A stretch of DNA of 64,000 nucleotides from Cutibacterium modestum. GTDB taxonomy: Bacteria > Actinomycetota > Actinomycetes > Propionibacteriales > Propionibacteriaceae. Below the pieces are notes generated by a model that was given only the letters and a program-made list of their open reading frames with translations, was not told the origin of the DNA and searched no databases. Positions 1 through 8,646 of this stretch are shown here, one piece after another. Position 1 is the first letter of the stretch. Every line of letters starts with the position of its first letter. The position numbers were made by a program, and so were the translations under genes. Location: NCBI RefSeq assembly GCF_008326345.1, contig NZ_BJEN01000001.1:1-64000 (forward strand). The letters run 5' to 3'.

Positions 1-64
1 AAGCCTTCCAACGCCGATGGTACTGCATGAGGGATCGTGTGGGAGAGTAGGACACTGCCGGAAC
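1..64 (+). rRNA. rrf: 5S ribosomal RNA, 3' end only
   Basis: The first bases read as the 3' third of a bacterial 5S rRNA: the GCCGATGGTACTGC block, the helix V region and the GGGAGAGTAGG segment, ending in TGCCGGAAC, which would pair with the missing 5' end. The rest of the gene and presumably the 23S and 16S genes lie to the left of the window. The 3' end is placed by the terminal stem and may be off by one or two bases. Confidence 0.9.
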
Positions 65-75
65 ATAAGTGATAC

Positions 76-115
76 GGGGTGGGTGTGGATACGAGTAGGT
101 ATCCACACCCACCCC
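76..115 (+). terminator. rRNA operon terminator hairpin
   Basis: A perfect 17-bp inverted repeat (76-92 with 99-115, six-base loop) starts 12 bases after the 5S gene and is followed by CTCCTTTATAT. Position and strength fit the intrinsic terminator of the rRNA operon. Confidence 0.85.
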
Positions 116-460
116 ACTCCTTTATATGGCCGTGTGTGTGGGGATGAGACGTCCACGCACCACAGCATGGGGTGTGTGTTACCCGTATACAGGGCGACGA
201 CACGATCATGACCGTGCCCCCTGGCCTTACGACACAAACTGACACCCCTCTCCACCACACAAACATCACATAATCCCCCCCTCACCAGAAGGGACTCGCT
301 CAACCATAATCTGTGACACCCCCTAACACCACACACCCACCCACAAACACGGGATAGATGTGTCCTGGAGTTCTGATAGTCCAGCCCCCTCAACATTTAC
401 AACACTAGGGGCGGCTGGTTCGGTTCGCCATGAGGACCGTATATGCGGGAGAATGTCAGC
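116..460. other. Intergenic region between rRNA operon and TPR gene
   Basis: About 345 bases of C- and A-rich sequence with several ACCACAC/CCACACA-type tracts and no convincing coding frame. It must hold the promoter of the downstream gene, but I could not pick a clear -35/-10 pair. Open frames here (for example 17-211) lack ribosome-binding sites and protein-like composition. Confidence 0.5.
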
Positions 461-1687
461 ATGGCAGATTCTTCGTCCCCTAACAACGGTAGATCTGGCG
501 GAGGCCGTCGAGGCCAGGGCCGCAACGGATGGTCCAATAAGCCTGGCGGACGCAGCAGTTGGAAGTCTGGCGGCCGTAGCGGCGACCGGCGTGATCGTCC
601 CTCCTGGTCTGACGACGGTGGCCGTCGTGGTAACCGTCCGCGTCGTGGAGGAGATGAGGGTCGTCGTTGGGACGATGACCGCAAGTCAGGGCGTGGTGGT
701 GTGCGCCGCTGGGACGACGATCGTAAAGCGCGTCGTAAGGGTGACGCAGATCGTCCGCGGCGCGATGACCGCGGCTCTCGTCGAGACGAACAGCGTCGTC
801 GAGACTTCCGTGGGAATCGTCATTGGGATAATGATCGTCAAGACGGCCGCCAGGAAGGCGGTAAGGCTGGCCGCGGGCACGCCGAGTACCATCGCGATGA
901 ACGCTCGGCGGAGAACACTGCCGTCGAATCTACGGAGGCTCAGGCTTCTGGTGAGCCAATGGCGCCGCTGGACTTCGACGAGAAAGCTCTTCCGGCATCA
1001 GTGCGTGCAGAGCTGCGTGGTGTCCCCGCTGATACTGCCCACCTCATTGAGGGCCATCTGGTCGCCGCTGCTGAACTTCTCGACGAGGACCCGGTTCAGG
1101 CCAATGCCCACGCTCAGGCCGCTCGGCGCCGCGCCCCGCGACTGCCGGTCCTGCGCGAAGTGGCCGCCGAGGCCGCATACCAAGCTGGCGAGTACGCTTC
1201 TGCCCTCAACGACTACCGTGCGCTTCGACGCATGACTGGCAACGATAACTTCTTGCCAGTGATAGCCGACTGTGAGCGAGCTCTGGGACGTCCGCAGGCT
1301 GCTCTTCGCCTCATCCGTGAGGGCCAGGCGGCGGATCTCAACCCCTCCCAGCAGGTCGAGCTCGTGCTTGTTCAGGCCGGCGCGCGTTGTGATCTTGGTC
1401 AGAGGGACGAGGCTGTTCGCGTTCTTCGCGACGCCGTCAAAAACCTAACAGCTCCCACTGAGGCAACCGCGCGCTTGCATTACGCCTACGCCGAGACGCT
1501 GTTAGAGGATGGTGACACAGCTGGTGCTCGCACGTGGTTTGCCTCGGCGCAGAAGCACGATCCTGCCAACTTCCTCGATAGCCAGGACCGCATTGACATC
1601 ATTGATGGTCGCGAACCAAGCGGAAATCCGGCTGATGACATGATCTTCATCGACGATGACGATGAGGGCCAGGTGACAGACCAGTGA
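461..1687 (+). CDS. TPR-repeat protein with Arg/Asp-rich disordered N terminus
   Basis: A 408-residue protein of unknown function. Residues 1 to about 150 are low complexity, dominated by Arg, Asp and Gly with repeats such as RRWDDDRK, and are probably disordered and able to bind nucleic acid. From about residue 165 onward the sequence is helical and Ala-rich with tetratricopeptide-like repeats, ending in an acidic tail. The start at 461 is preferred because GGGAGAA sits about 8 bases upstream; an in-frame ATG at 443 lacks such a site. The stop overlaps the next gene by 4 bases, so the two are probably co-translated. The place next to the HAD phosphatase and tlyA matches the Rv1691-Rv1694 order in Mycobacterium. 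The N-terminal function is inference. Confidence 0.85.
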   Translation: MADSSSPNNGRSGGGRRGQGRNGWSNKPGGRSSWKSGGRSGDRRDRPSWSDDGGRRGNRPRRGGDEGRRWDDDRKSGRGGVRRWDDDRKARRKGDADRPRRDDRGSRRDEQRRRDFRGNRHWDNDRQDGRQEGGKAGRGHAEYHRDERSAENTAVESTEAQASGEPMAPLDFDEKALPASVRAELRGVPADTAHLIEGHLVAAAELLDEDPVQANAHAQAARRRAPRLPVLREVAAEAAYQAGEYASALNDYRALRRMTGNDNFLPVIADCERALGRPQAALRLIREGQAADLNPSQQVELVLVQAGARCDLGQRDEAVRVLRDAVKNLTAPTEATARLHYAYAETLLEDGDTAGARTWFASAQKHDPANFLDSQDRIDIIDGREPSGNPADDMIFIDDDDEGQVTDQ

Positions 1688-2682
1688 GTGCTGCCCTCAT
1701 TGATGGACATGACGCAGCCCTCTTCGACTTGGACGGAGTAATCTATCTAGGGCCGGACCCAGTTCCAGCAGCTCCCAATACCATTGCCGAATTACGGCAT
1801 CGAGGTGTTAAGGTCGGTTTCGTCACCAATAATGCCGGTCGTTCGGCTGATGTTGTTGCTCAACACCTAACCGATATCGGTATTCCGACGGACCCCAACG
1901 ACGTTGCCACCTCCGCGCAGGCGATCACCGACCTTGCTGCCGATACATTGCCTGGCGGCGCCAGGGTGCTCATCGTCGGGACGGAGTCGTTATGCGACGA
2001 GGCGCAGATACGCGGGTTGCAGCCAGTCGAGTCTGCTAAGGACGATCCGGTCGCCGTCATTCAGGGGTATGACTCGCAGATCGCCTGGTCCCTACTCGAG
2101 GAGGCAGGATTCGCCTTACAGGCCGGTGCGAAGTGGTACGCCGCTAACCCCGACATCACTCGTCCAACGGATCGCGGTATCGTTCCGGGGATTGGTGCTC
2201 AGCTCCAGGTCGTCGCGTCTACCTGCGATGCCGAGCCTGTTATCGCCGGAAAGCCTTACCGCCCGCTGTTGGAGGCCACTATTTCCCGATTAGGGTCTAC
2301 CTCACCGATTTTTGTCGGGGATCGCTTGGATACCGATATTCGCGGCGCCAACAGGATGGGGATCGACTCGCTCTTCGTCTTCACCGGTGCGCACGGCGTC
2401 GCTGATCTGTTAGCTGCTGCTCCTGAAGATCGACCGAACAATATTGCTGCCGATCTGTCCGGGTTGCTTGAACCGCAGCGCGAGGTCGAGGCGTCCGATG
2501 ACCACGCGCATTGCGGTGGCGTCACGGTGTCGCTGCAGGCTGACCGAGAGGTCCACGCGGAGAGTATCCCCGATGATATTTGCGGACAGCTCGATGCTGT
2601 GACTGCCATGATGGCTCTTGTCTATGGGGCGAATGCGATCCTTCCCAACGAAGCTGCTGAGCTTTTCGACAAGCTTCACTGA
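1684..2682 (+). CDS. HAD-superfamily subfamily IIA sugar/nucleotide phosphatase (NagD/PGP-like)
   Basis: A 332-residue HAD hydrolase. Motif I is DLDGV at residues 15-19 (both Asp present), motif II is the FVTNNAGRS stretch, motif III is the Lys in AGKPY, and motif IV is VGDRLDTDIRGA. The cap between motifs II and III is of the NagD/phosphoglycolate phosphatase type. About 60 residues follow the HAD core and may be an extra C-terminal domain. The GTG start overlaps the TGA of the TPR gene. Natural substrate is unknown; related proteins remove phosphate from small sugar phosphates or nucleotides. Confidence 0.9.
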   Translation: MSAALIDGHDAALFDLDGVIYLGPDPVPAAPNTIAELRHRGVKVGFVTNNAGRSADVVAQHLTDIGIPTDPNDVATSAQAITDLAADTLPGGARVLIVGTESLCDEAQIRGLQPVESAKDDPVAVIQGYDSQIAWSLLEEAGFALQAGAKWYAANPDITRPTDRGIVPGIGAQLQVVASTCDAEPVIAGKPYRPLLEATISRLGSTSPIFVGDRLDTDIRGANRMGIDSLFVFTGAHGVADLLAAAPEDRPNNIAADLSGLLEPQREVEASDDHAHCGGVTVSLQADREVHAESIPDDICGQLDAVTAMMALVYGANAILPNEAAELFDKLH

Positions 2683-2692
2683 ACGGTGTTCA
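2680..2692. promoter_or_regulatory. Candidate BioQ-type operator upstream of bioY
   Basis: TGAACGGTGTTCA is a perfect 5-3-5 palindrome that starts on the stop codon of the phosphatase gene, 60 bases before bioY. The corynebacterial biotin repressor BioQ (TetR family) binds TGAAC-N3-GTTAC-like sites, and the half-site matches. The regulator is not in the window, so the assignment is inference. Confidence 0.5.
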
Positions 2693-2752
2693 ATTGATCT
2701 CGACGGCTGCCCGTCAAGGCGGTCACTCTATCTCGTCGTGGGAAGGAACCCG

Positions 2753-3322
2753 ATGTCGTCACGCAATGGCTTCCAGGCGACCGACCTGGCTCTCATCGCG
2801 GTCTTCGCAGCCCTCATCGCTGTGCTAGCAGTCATCCCGCCAATGTTCATGGTGGGGGCAGTCCCCTTTGCTCTTCAGATGATTGCCGTTATGCTGACGC
2901 CGATGGTGCTGGGAAGTGTCCGTGGCGGATGCGCCGTGGGCTTGTACATTCTTGTTGGCGCGCTGGGCCTCCCCGTCTTCAGCAGTGGGGCTAGCGGAAT
3001 TGGCGTCCTGGTAGGCCCCACCGGCGGGTTTCTATGGGGATGGCTGATTGGCGCTTTCGTTGCAGGCGTGGTAGCGACTTCAGTGCTGCGTCGACGCCCG
3101 CGAAAGTCGATGCTTCCAGTATGGCTTTTTCTCGTCGCATTGGTGGATCTGGGGTGTACCTATCTTGGTGGCATCCTCGGGCTGATGGGATTTGCGAAAC
3201 TAAGCTTAAATGCAGCCCTGGCAGCCAATCTTGTCTTTTTCGGCCTCGACGTGGTAAAGGGAATCTTGGCCTGTCTCATCGCCACTGCGGTGTTGACTGC
3301 GTTTCCCCGTCTTATGCCGTGA
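2753..3322 (+). CDS. bioY: BioY, biotin-binding S component of ECF transporter
   Basis: A 189-residue membrane protein with about six hydrophobic segments. It has BioY-family features: an N-terminal ALIAVFAALIAVLAVIP helix and the VGPTGGFLWGWLIGA segment. It binds biotin at the membrane for uptake driven by the two ATPase/coupling genes that follow. The ATG at 2753 follows GGAAGGA at good spacing; longer in-frame starts upstream overlap the phosphatase and are rejected. Its TGA overlaps the GTG of bioM, so bioY-bioM-bioN is one transcription unit, probably governed by the palindrome at 2680-2692. Confidence 0.92.
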   Translation: MSSRNGFQATDLALIAVFAALIAVLAVIPPMFMVGAVPFALQMIAVMLTPMVLGSVRGGCAVGLYILVGALGLPVFSSGASGIGVLVGPTGGFLWGWLIGAFVAGVVATSVLRRRPRKSMLPVWLFLVALVDLGCTYLGGILGLMGFAKLSLNAALAANLVFFGLDVVKGILACLIATAVLTAFPRLMP

Positions 3323-4071
3323 TTGAATTTAAAGATGTCGGCGTTGTCGTTGACGAGTATGACGTTGAGGGTCGCCACCGTCAAGTGACGATTCTCAATA
3401 CGATGAGTCTCGTCCTGCCCGAGCAGAGGATTGCTGTTATCGGCCCTAATGGGGCGGGTAAGTCGACTCTACTCAAACTCGTCAACGGGTTAGTCGCGGC
3501 AACGAGTGGCACCGTGGTGGTCGATGGTATCGACCCCTCTCAGGATGGTCGTGCTGCTAGACGCCATGTCGGCTACATCTTCACCAACCCGATGAGCCAG
3601 CTCGTCATGTCGACCCCAGTGGCTGATGTTGAACTGTCTCTTCGGCAACGGATTCGTAACCGGGCCGAACGTCATGACGCGGCTATGCAGATCCTCGCCG
3701 CTCAAGGATTGGAAGCTGTCGCAGGACGCAGTGTGCATGCTCTATCGGGAGGGGAACGCCAATTGGTGTCCCTGGCGAGTGTGCTGGCCGTCGAGCCATC
3801 GATCATCCTTGCCGACGAACCGACGACCTTGCTGGATCTGCGAAACCGGGAGATGGTGCGTTACGCCTTCGAACGCTTGGACCAGCAGATCCTGTGCTGC
3901 ACCCACGATCTGGAATTGGCAGCGACCTTTGACCGGGTGCTGGCTGTCGAAGATGGTCGAGTTGTCGACGACGGTGAACCGAGGGAGGTTATTGCCGGGT
4001 ACCGGGCTCGGATGATGCTCGGTCAAGGCAACGTCGCACCTCGACGCGGTGGACAGGACGAGAGTCGATGA
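3319..4071 (+). CDS. bioM: BioM, ATPase of the biotin ECF transporter
   Basis: A 250-residue ABC ATPase starting MIEFKDVGVVV. It has the Walker A GPNGAGKST, the Q-loop near TNPMSQ, signature LSGGERQ, Walker B IILADEPT and the switch His in CCTHD. It powers the BioY substrate component. The GTG at 3319 overlaps the bioY stop; the upstream in-frame extension lies wholly within bioY and is not protein-like. It ends in an ATGA overlap with bioN. Its position between bioY and a CbiQ-like protein makes biotin far more likely than cobalt or another ECF substrate. Confidence 0.92.
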   Translation: MIEFKDVGVVVDEYDVEGRHRQVTILNTMSLVLPEQRIAVIGPNGAGKSTLLKLVNGLVAATSGTVVVDGIDPSQDGRAARRHVGYIFTNPMSQLVMSTPVADVELSLRQRIRNRAERHDAAMQILAAQGLEAVAGRSVHALSGGERQLVSLASVLAVEPSIILADEPTTLLDLRNREMVRYAFERLDQQILCCTHDLELAATFDRVLAVEDGRVVDDGEPREVIAGYRARMMLGQGNVAPRRGGQDESR

Positions 4072-4700
4072 GGACCGACGCTTCGGCTTTCTTAGGCGGT
4101 TACCGAGCCGGGAATAGCCCTGCTCACCGTATGCCAGTCTGGTCGAAGTACCTACTCGTCCTGCTCGTCGGCGTGACTCCCTTTTTCGTCAAGCAGTGGT
4201 GGTTCTCCCTGAGCTGCCTCGCGCTGGCCGTCATCATCGACCTGGTCGTTGCCAAGATGGCGGTGCGTACGGCGCTATCCATTGGTGCGCCGTTATGGAT
4301 AACAAATGCCCTCATACTCGCATACCACTGTTTTTTCACGACTTGGCAACGGGGAGTGATCTACGTTGCCGGGTTGCTGGCCTGTCTCTACGTTGCACGG
4401 CTGGTGACATGCACCACGGATCCGGGGGCCCTCATGGACGCCATCGTGACTCTGGCTCGACCACTACAGCCGTTGGGTGCCAAACCTGAGAAATTTGCAC
4501 TCACTATTGCCTTGATGTGGTCCACGATCCCATACCTCGTTGGATCCATCGGTCAGGTCAAGGAGGCCGCCAAGGCGCGGGGGTTGGAACGGTCAAGCTG
4601 GAGGTTCCTCATCCCGATGTTTGTGGGAGCAGTCGGTCATGCCCTGGAGATAGGGGAAGCCCTCAAAGCCCGAGGGTTGGGGGATGAAGACCCCATCTGA
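4068..4700 (+). CDS. bioN: BioN, transmembrane coupling component of biotin ECF transporter
   Basis: A 210-residue CbiQ/EcfT-family protein with four to five hydrophobic segments, followed by the two conserved Ala-Arg-Gly coupling motifs: AKARGLE near residue 168 and KARGLG near residue 203. These helices dock to the ATPase. It joins BioY and BioM into a dedicated biotin uptake complex. The ATG overlaps the bioM stop. The protein is shorter than typical EcfT, which is usual for BioN. Confidence 0.92.
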   Translation: MRTDASAFLGGYRAGNSPAHRMPVWSKYLLVLLVGVTPFFVKQWWFSLSCLALAVIIDLVVAKMAVRTALSIGAPLWITNALILAYHCFFTTWQRGVIYVAGLLACLYVARLVTCTTDPGALMDAIVTLARPLQPLGAKPEKFALTIALMWSTIPYLVGSIGQVKEAAKARGLERSSWRFLIPMFVGAVGHALEIGEALKARGLGDEDPI

Positions 4701-4848
4701 TGTTCATCTCGTGAGGCTCGAGGCCACAGCGCGGGAGGGCCCTGTCGATGGCTTGCGTTGTTGCGTGGCCCCTGTTGCTTATTGGCCTAATTTTTAACTG
4801 GCGGTTACCAGTCACCCCCGTCTTGTAGCCCCGCTCGGGAGATGCACA

Positions 4849-5133
4849 GTGACGACGCTAGCAGGACCACGTATGGACGCTAGATGCAGCCAGGACCTTG
4901 CGGTACCGTTGCTCGATGCTAAGAGGGGTACAGAGCTATCCAAAGACCTCGCCAAACGTGTTGTGGCGTACATCTTCATGGCCTGTCCAGCTACAACTGT
5001 CGGCTACTTCTTGACGTGCTCCGATTTCCGTTCAGGCGATGTGATGCTGGCTGACATCCCGCACTCGACGCCCGAACAAGTCCAGGACAGGCTGGCTACC
5101 GTGGTCAATGCCGCACTATCGGGGATGGCGTAA
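4849..5133 (+). CDS. Small hypothetical protein
   Basis: A 94-residue frame of no recognised family, starting with GTG about 9 bases after CGGGAG. The C-terminal half (ADIPHSTPEQVQDRLATV) looks protein-like and the ribosome-binding site is good; the N-terminal half is less convincing. It sits where many actinobacteria carry a short conserved gene just before tlyA, but no homology could be tested. Treat as a plausible but unproven gene. Confidence 0.4.
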   Translation: MTTLAGPRMDARCSQDLAVPLLDAKRGTELSKDLAKRVVAYIFMACPATTVGYFLTCSDFRSGDVMLADIPHSTPEQVQDRLATVVNAALSGMA

Positions 5134-5255
5134 AACCGTAGCCCTGCACTGGGGCTGGTGTTGTAATCCAGCTTCCGCTGAGCATCAGCATGTGCTGGCC
5201 GGTATCTCCACGGCTCTGGGTGCACGATGAGCGCCAGAGGTGGCAATCTGTCCAC

Positions 5256-5993
5256 GTGAGACTCGACCAGGCCCTTGTTGAAGCCGGACTGGCACGTTCC
5301 CGCACCCTTGCCACCCGCTTAGTGCGGGAAGGCAGGGTGACGGTCAATGGAATAGTCGTTACTAAACCGGCAATGAAGGTAAGCGCCTCCGACAATCTGG
5401 TTGCTGACGAAGAAGTGTGGGTCTCTCGCGCCGCTTACAAACTCCTCGGTGCCCTGGACACCCTCGGCGTCAGTGTACCTTCAAAGGTCCTTGACGCAGG
5501 GGCGTCCACCGGAGGGTTCACCCAAGTCGTGCTGGCGCGGGGAGCTGAATTGGTGCATGCCGTTGATGTCGGTCACGATCAGATATCCCCGGTATTGCGC
5601 GATGATCCCCGCGTCATTGTCCATGAAGGTTTGAACTTGCGCGATCTTCTGCCTGCTGACCTGGCAGTTGACGGCGTCGTCGAACCAGTAGACCTCGTCG
5701 TCGGAGACGTTTCTTTTATCTCCTTGACGATGATCCTGGAACCCATATCCTCTGTTGTTAGCCCAGACGGCCTCATGCTGCTGCTGGTAAAACCTCAATT
5801 CGAGGTCGGTCGCAAGGCTTTGAGAGCCCACGGCGTTGTCACGGACCCTACCCTGCGTACCCAAGCCGTCGCGGAGGTCATGTCAACGGCGATAAGTCTT
5901 GGCTGGCGTATGTGTGACGAGTGCGATAGCCCGTTGCCTGGACAGGATGGGAACATCGAACATTTCATCCTGCTGGAACGTATGGGTCGGTGA
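5256..5993 (+). CDS. tlyA: TlyA-family rRNA 2'-O-methyltransferase
   Basis: A 245-residue protein with an N-terminal S4 RNA-binding domain (residues 1-60, MRLDQALVEAGLARSR...) and a FtsJ/RrmJ-like Rossmann methyltransferase domain. The SAM loop is VLDAGASTGGFT near residue 80, and catalytic-type residues lie in VGDVSFISL and LLLVKPQFE. TlyA methylates 16S and 23S rRNA in mycobacteria and its loss gives capreomycin resistance. The GTG at 5256 matches the family N terminus; an upstream in-frame start at 5190 would add 22 unlike residues. It overlaps nadK by 4 bases. Confidence 0.9.
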   Translation: MRLDQALVEAGLARSRTLATRLVREGRVTVNGIVVTKPAMKVSASDNLVADEEVWVSRAAYKLLGALDTLGVSVPSKVLDAGASTGGFTQVVLARGAELVHAVDVGHDQISPVLRDDPRVIVHEGLNLRDLLPADLAVDGVVEPVDLVVGDVSFISLTMILEPISSVVSPDGLMLLLVKPQFEVGRKALRAHGVVTDPTLRTQAVAEVMSTAISLGWRMCDECDSPLPGQDGNIEHFILLERMGR

Positions 5994-6967
5994 CAGACGC
6001 CCGGGGGTTCATGGGCCGCTACTGTGGTCTTGTGAACGACTCCAGCCCTTCCAGATACGTTGTCGTCGTCACCCACGCCACGCGGGACGACGCCTTTGAC
6101 GCGGCCGCCGAATTCATCTCGGAAGTAGCGGGGCGAGACATTGGTTGCGCGGTTCCGGATGATCAGGTGGAGCCGATGTCGACCAAGTTGCCAGGGATCG
6201 ATCTTGAAGGTTTGGGAGAGTTCACTCGCGAGGCAGAGGTAGTCGTCGTGTTTGGCGGCGATGGCACGATCCTGCGAGCCGCCGAGTGGTCCTTGCCTCG
6301 CCACGTTCCCATGATTGGCGTCAACCTTGGCCACGTCGGTTTCCTGGCTGAGCTGGAGCGCTCTGACATGGCGGATTTGGTGAACAAGGTGTGTTCGCGC
6401 GACTACACCGTCGAGGATCGCCTCGTGCTTAACATCACCGTCACTGAGCATTCCGGACAGCATCGTTGGGGTTCTTTTGCCGTCAACGAGTTGTCCCTGG
6501 AGAAGGCAGCCCGACGGCGCATGCTCGACGTTCTAGCGTCTGTTGACGAGCTGCCGGTACAGCGTTGGAGTTGTGACGGGATCTTGGTTTCCACCCCGAC
6601 CGGATCGACCGCTTACGCGTTCTCGGCTGGAGGTCCGGTGATGTGGCCCGACCTCGACGCCATGCTCATGGTGCCGTTGAGCGCTCACGCTCTCTTTGCT
6701 CGCCCGCTGGTCATGAGTCCAGCTGCTCGAGTGGACCTCGATGTCCAGCCAGATGGTTCGGAATCGGCGGTGCTGTGGTGCGATGGACGCCGTTCATGCA
6801 CCGTACGGCCGGGGGAGAGGATCACTGTCGTTCGTCACCCCGATCGTCTGCGCATTGCGCGTCTGGCGGCACAGCCCTTCGCCTCGCGTCTGGTCAAGAA
6901 GTTTGAGCTGCCGGTCAGTGGGTGGCGTCAGGGTCGTGGCCGCCATCATCCAGAGGAGACTTCATGA
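5990..6967 (+). CDS. nadK: NAD kinase
   Basis: Phosphorylates NAD to NADP. The 325-residue protein carries the family signature FGGDGTILRAAE with the catalytic GGDG near residue 88, the GVNLGHVGFLAE segment, and the NE short motif followed by SCDGILVSTPTGSTAYAFSAGGPV. The GTG at 5990 overlaps the tlyA stop; internal starts (ATG at residue 8, GTG at residue 15) are possible. The tlyA-nadK-recN order is typical of actinobacteria. Ends in an ATGA overlap with recN. Confidence 0.93.
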   Translation: MTDARGFMGRYCGLVNDSSPSRYVVVVTHATRDDAFDAAAEFISEVAGRDIGCAVPDDQVEPMSTKLPGIDLEGLGEFTREAEVVVVFGGDGTILRAAEWSLPRHVPMIGVNLGHVGFLAELERSDMADLVNKVCSRDYTVEDRLVLNITVTEHSGQHRWGSFAVNELSLEKAARRRMLDVLASVDELPVQRWSCDGILVSTPTGSTAYAFSAGGPVMWPDLDAMLMVPLSAHALFARPLVMSPAARVDLDVQPDGSESAVLWCDGRRSCTVRPGERITVVRHPDRLRIARLAAQPFASRLVKKFELPVSGWRQGRGRHHPEETS

Positions 6968-8646
6968 TACGTAGTGTGCGTATTCGCGGGCTCGGCGTCA
7001 TCGATGAGACGCTCCTCGAACCCTCATCCGCGCTGACGGCGGTGACCGGTGAGACGGGTGCTGGAAAGACGATGGTGGTCACCGGTATCGGTCTGCTGCT
7101 CGGTGACAAGGCTGACACTGGATTGGTTCGGCATGGCTGCGATCGTGCCGTTGTTGAAGCTATCCTCGACGCGCCTTGTGCGGATCGTGTCAATGAGCTT
7201 GGCGGAACAGTCGAGGATGACGAGGTGATCTGCGCCCGACACATCACGACTCGCCGCTCTCGAGCGCTGCTGGGAGGAGCCCAAGTCACCGCTAGCCAAC
7301 TGGCCCGTATTGTTGGGGATCAGGTAACCATTTACGGCCAGTCCGAGCAGGTGAGGTTGGTTGATGCATCGCGTCAGCTCGACGTCGTTGACCGTGCTGC
7401 CGGAGATGACCTGTCAGATCACCTGAGTCAGCATGCACAGCTGTGGTCGGAATTTCGCGCTGTATCCCAGCGCCTCCACCGCCTCAACGAGGATCGCGCT
7501 GGCGCTGAGATGGAGCGCGAGGTGCTCACGCGTCGGGTCGGTGAGGTCGACGCTGTTGATCCCAAGCCTCATGAGGACGACGACCTCATCGCCGAGATAG
7601 CGGGGCTACAGGCTGCTCAGTCGATTAGGGAATCCCTGAGAAAGGCTGATGCTCTACTCAATGGGTTAGAGACGTCGACCGGTCCACAGCCGGGAGCGCT
7701 TGCTCTGCTGGAACAGGCCGTACACGAGCTGGATGCCACCGGCGACGCCGACCCTCAGGCTGCCGAACTAGCTGAGCGTGCCCGCCAGATGTCGTACGAC
7801 CTCACCGATCTAGCTGCCTCGGTCGCTGGTCACGCCGCTCGTGCCGAAGCCGATCCCCAACGCCTCGAGGAGCTCGGGGGTCGGCTGGCGGCCATCCAGC
7901 GGCTACTGAGAGCTCGTACCACCACCCTCGACGATCTACTCGAGACCACCGCCGCAGACCGACGACGACTTACCGAGCTCGACCCTGCCGCTACTGATCT
8001 CGGATCCTTAGGACAGCGAGTTGAACAGTTGCGATCCGAGTTGAGACGGTCCGCTGATCACATCAGCGCGGTGCGCCGCCGTACGGCCGTCCGGCTAGCT
8101 GCAGAGGTGCGTCCTGAGCTGACTGCTCTGGCGATGCCACACGCCCGGCTGGAGCTTCGCGTTGAGCCTGCACCTATGGGGCCACGCGGTGCCGACTCGG
8201 TGACCATCATGCTGGCGGCTAACCCCGGTTCCGATCCGGCCCCATTGGCTAAGGCCGCCTCGGGCGGGGAACTCTCACGGGTGAGATTGGCCTTGGAGGT
8301 CGTCGCGGCTCAAACCCTGGCTCCGCAAACCTTCGTCTTCGACGAGATTGATTCGGGCGTCGGAGGTGCGGTCGGCATTGAGATCGGGCGGCGATTGCGT
8401 CAGTTGGCCAGACGTCACCAGGTCATTGTCGTCACCCACCTGGCCCAGGTGGCTGCCTTCGCGGACACGCATGTCGTCATCTCCAAGGCCTCCGATGGAG
8501 CCGTCACTAGTTCGGGGCTGCGCGAAGTCACCGGGTCGGATCGAGAAATCGAACTATCTCGGATGATGAGCGGCATGGTGGATTCAGAATCCGGGCTCGA
8601 ACATGCCCACGACCTGTTGCGCGAGGCTGGTGAGAGGGATGGATGA
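6964..8646 (+). CDS. recN: DNA repair protein RecN
   Basis: A 560-residue SMC-like ATPase that acts in double-strand break repair. It shows the N-terminal ATPase half with Walker A TGETGAGKT, a central coiled-coil region rich in Ala, Glu and Arg (about residues 150-390), and the C-terminal half with signature GGELSRVRLALE and Walker B FVFDEIDSGVGG. The ATG at 6964 follows GAGGAG and overlaps the nadK stop. No LexA box is visible, because the promoter must lie upstream in the operon. Confidence 0.93.
   Translation: MIRSVRIRGLGVIDETLLEPSSALTAVTGETGAGKTMVVTGIGLLLGDKADTGLVRHGCDRAVVEAILDAPCADRVNELGGTVEDDEVICARHITTRRSRALLGGAQVTASQLARIVGDQVTIYGQSEQVRLVDASRQLDVVDRAAGDDLSDHLSQHAQLWSEFRAVSQRLHRLNEDRAGAEMEREVLTRRVGEVDAVDPKPHEDDDLIAEIAGLQAAQSIRESLRKADALLNGLETSTGPQPGALALLEQAVHELDATGDADPQAAELAERARQMSYDLTDLAASVAGHAARAEADPQRLEELGGRLAAIQRLLRARTTTLDDLLETTAADRRRLTELDPAATDLGSLGQRVEQLRSELRRSADHISAVRRRTAVRLAAEVRPELTALAMPHARLELRVEPAPMGPRGADSVTIMLAANPGSDPAPLAKAASGGELSRVRLALEVVAAQTLAPQTFVFDEIDSGVGGAVGIEIGRRLRQLARRHQVIVVTHLAQVAAFADTHVVISKASDGAVTSSGLREVTGSDREIELSRMMSGMVDSESGLEHAHDLLREAGERDG

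Noticed and set aside
360-1235. Long plus-strand frame overlapping the TPR gene
   Set aside because: Shadow of the Arg/Asp-rich coding region in another frame; no ribosome-binding site and no family features.
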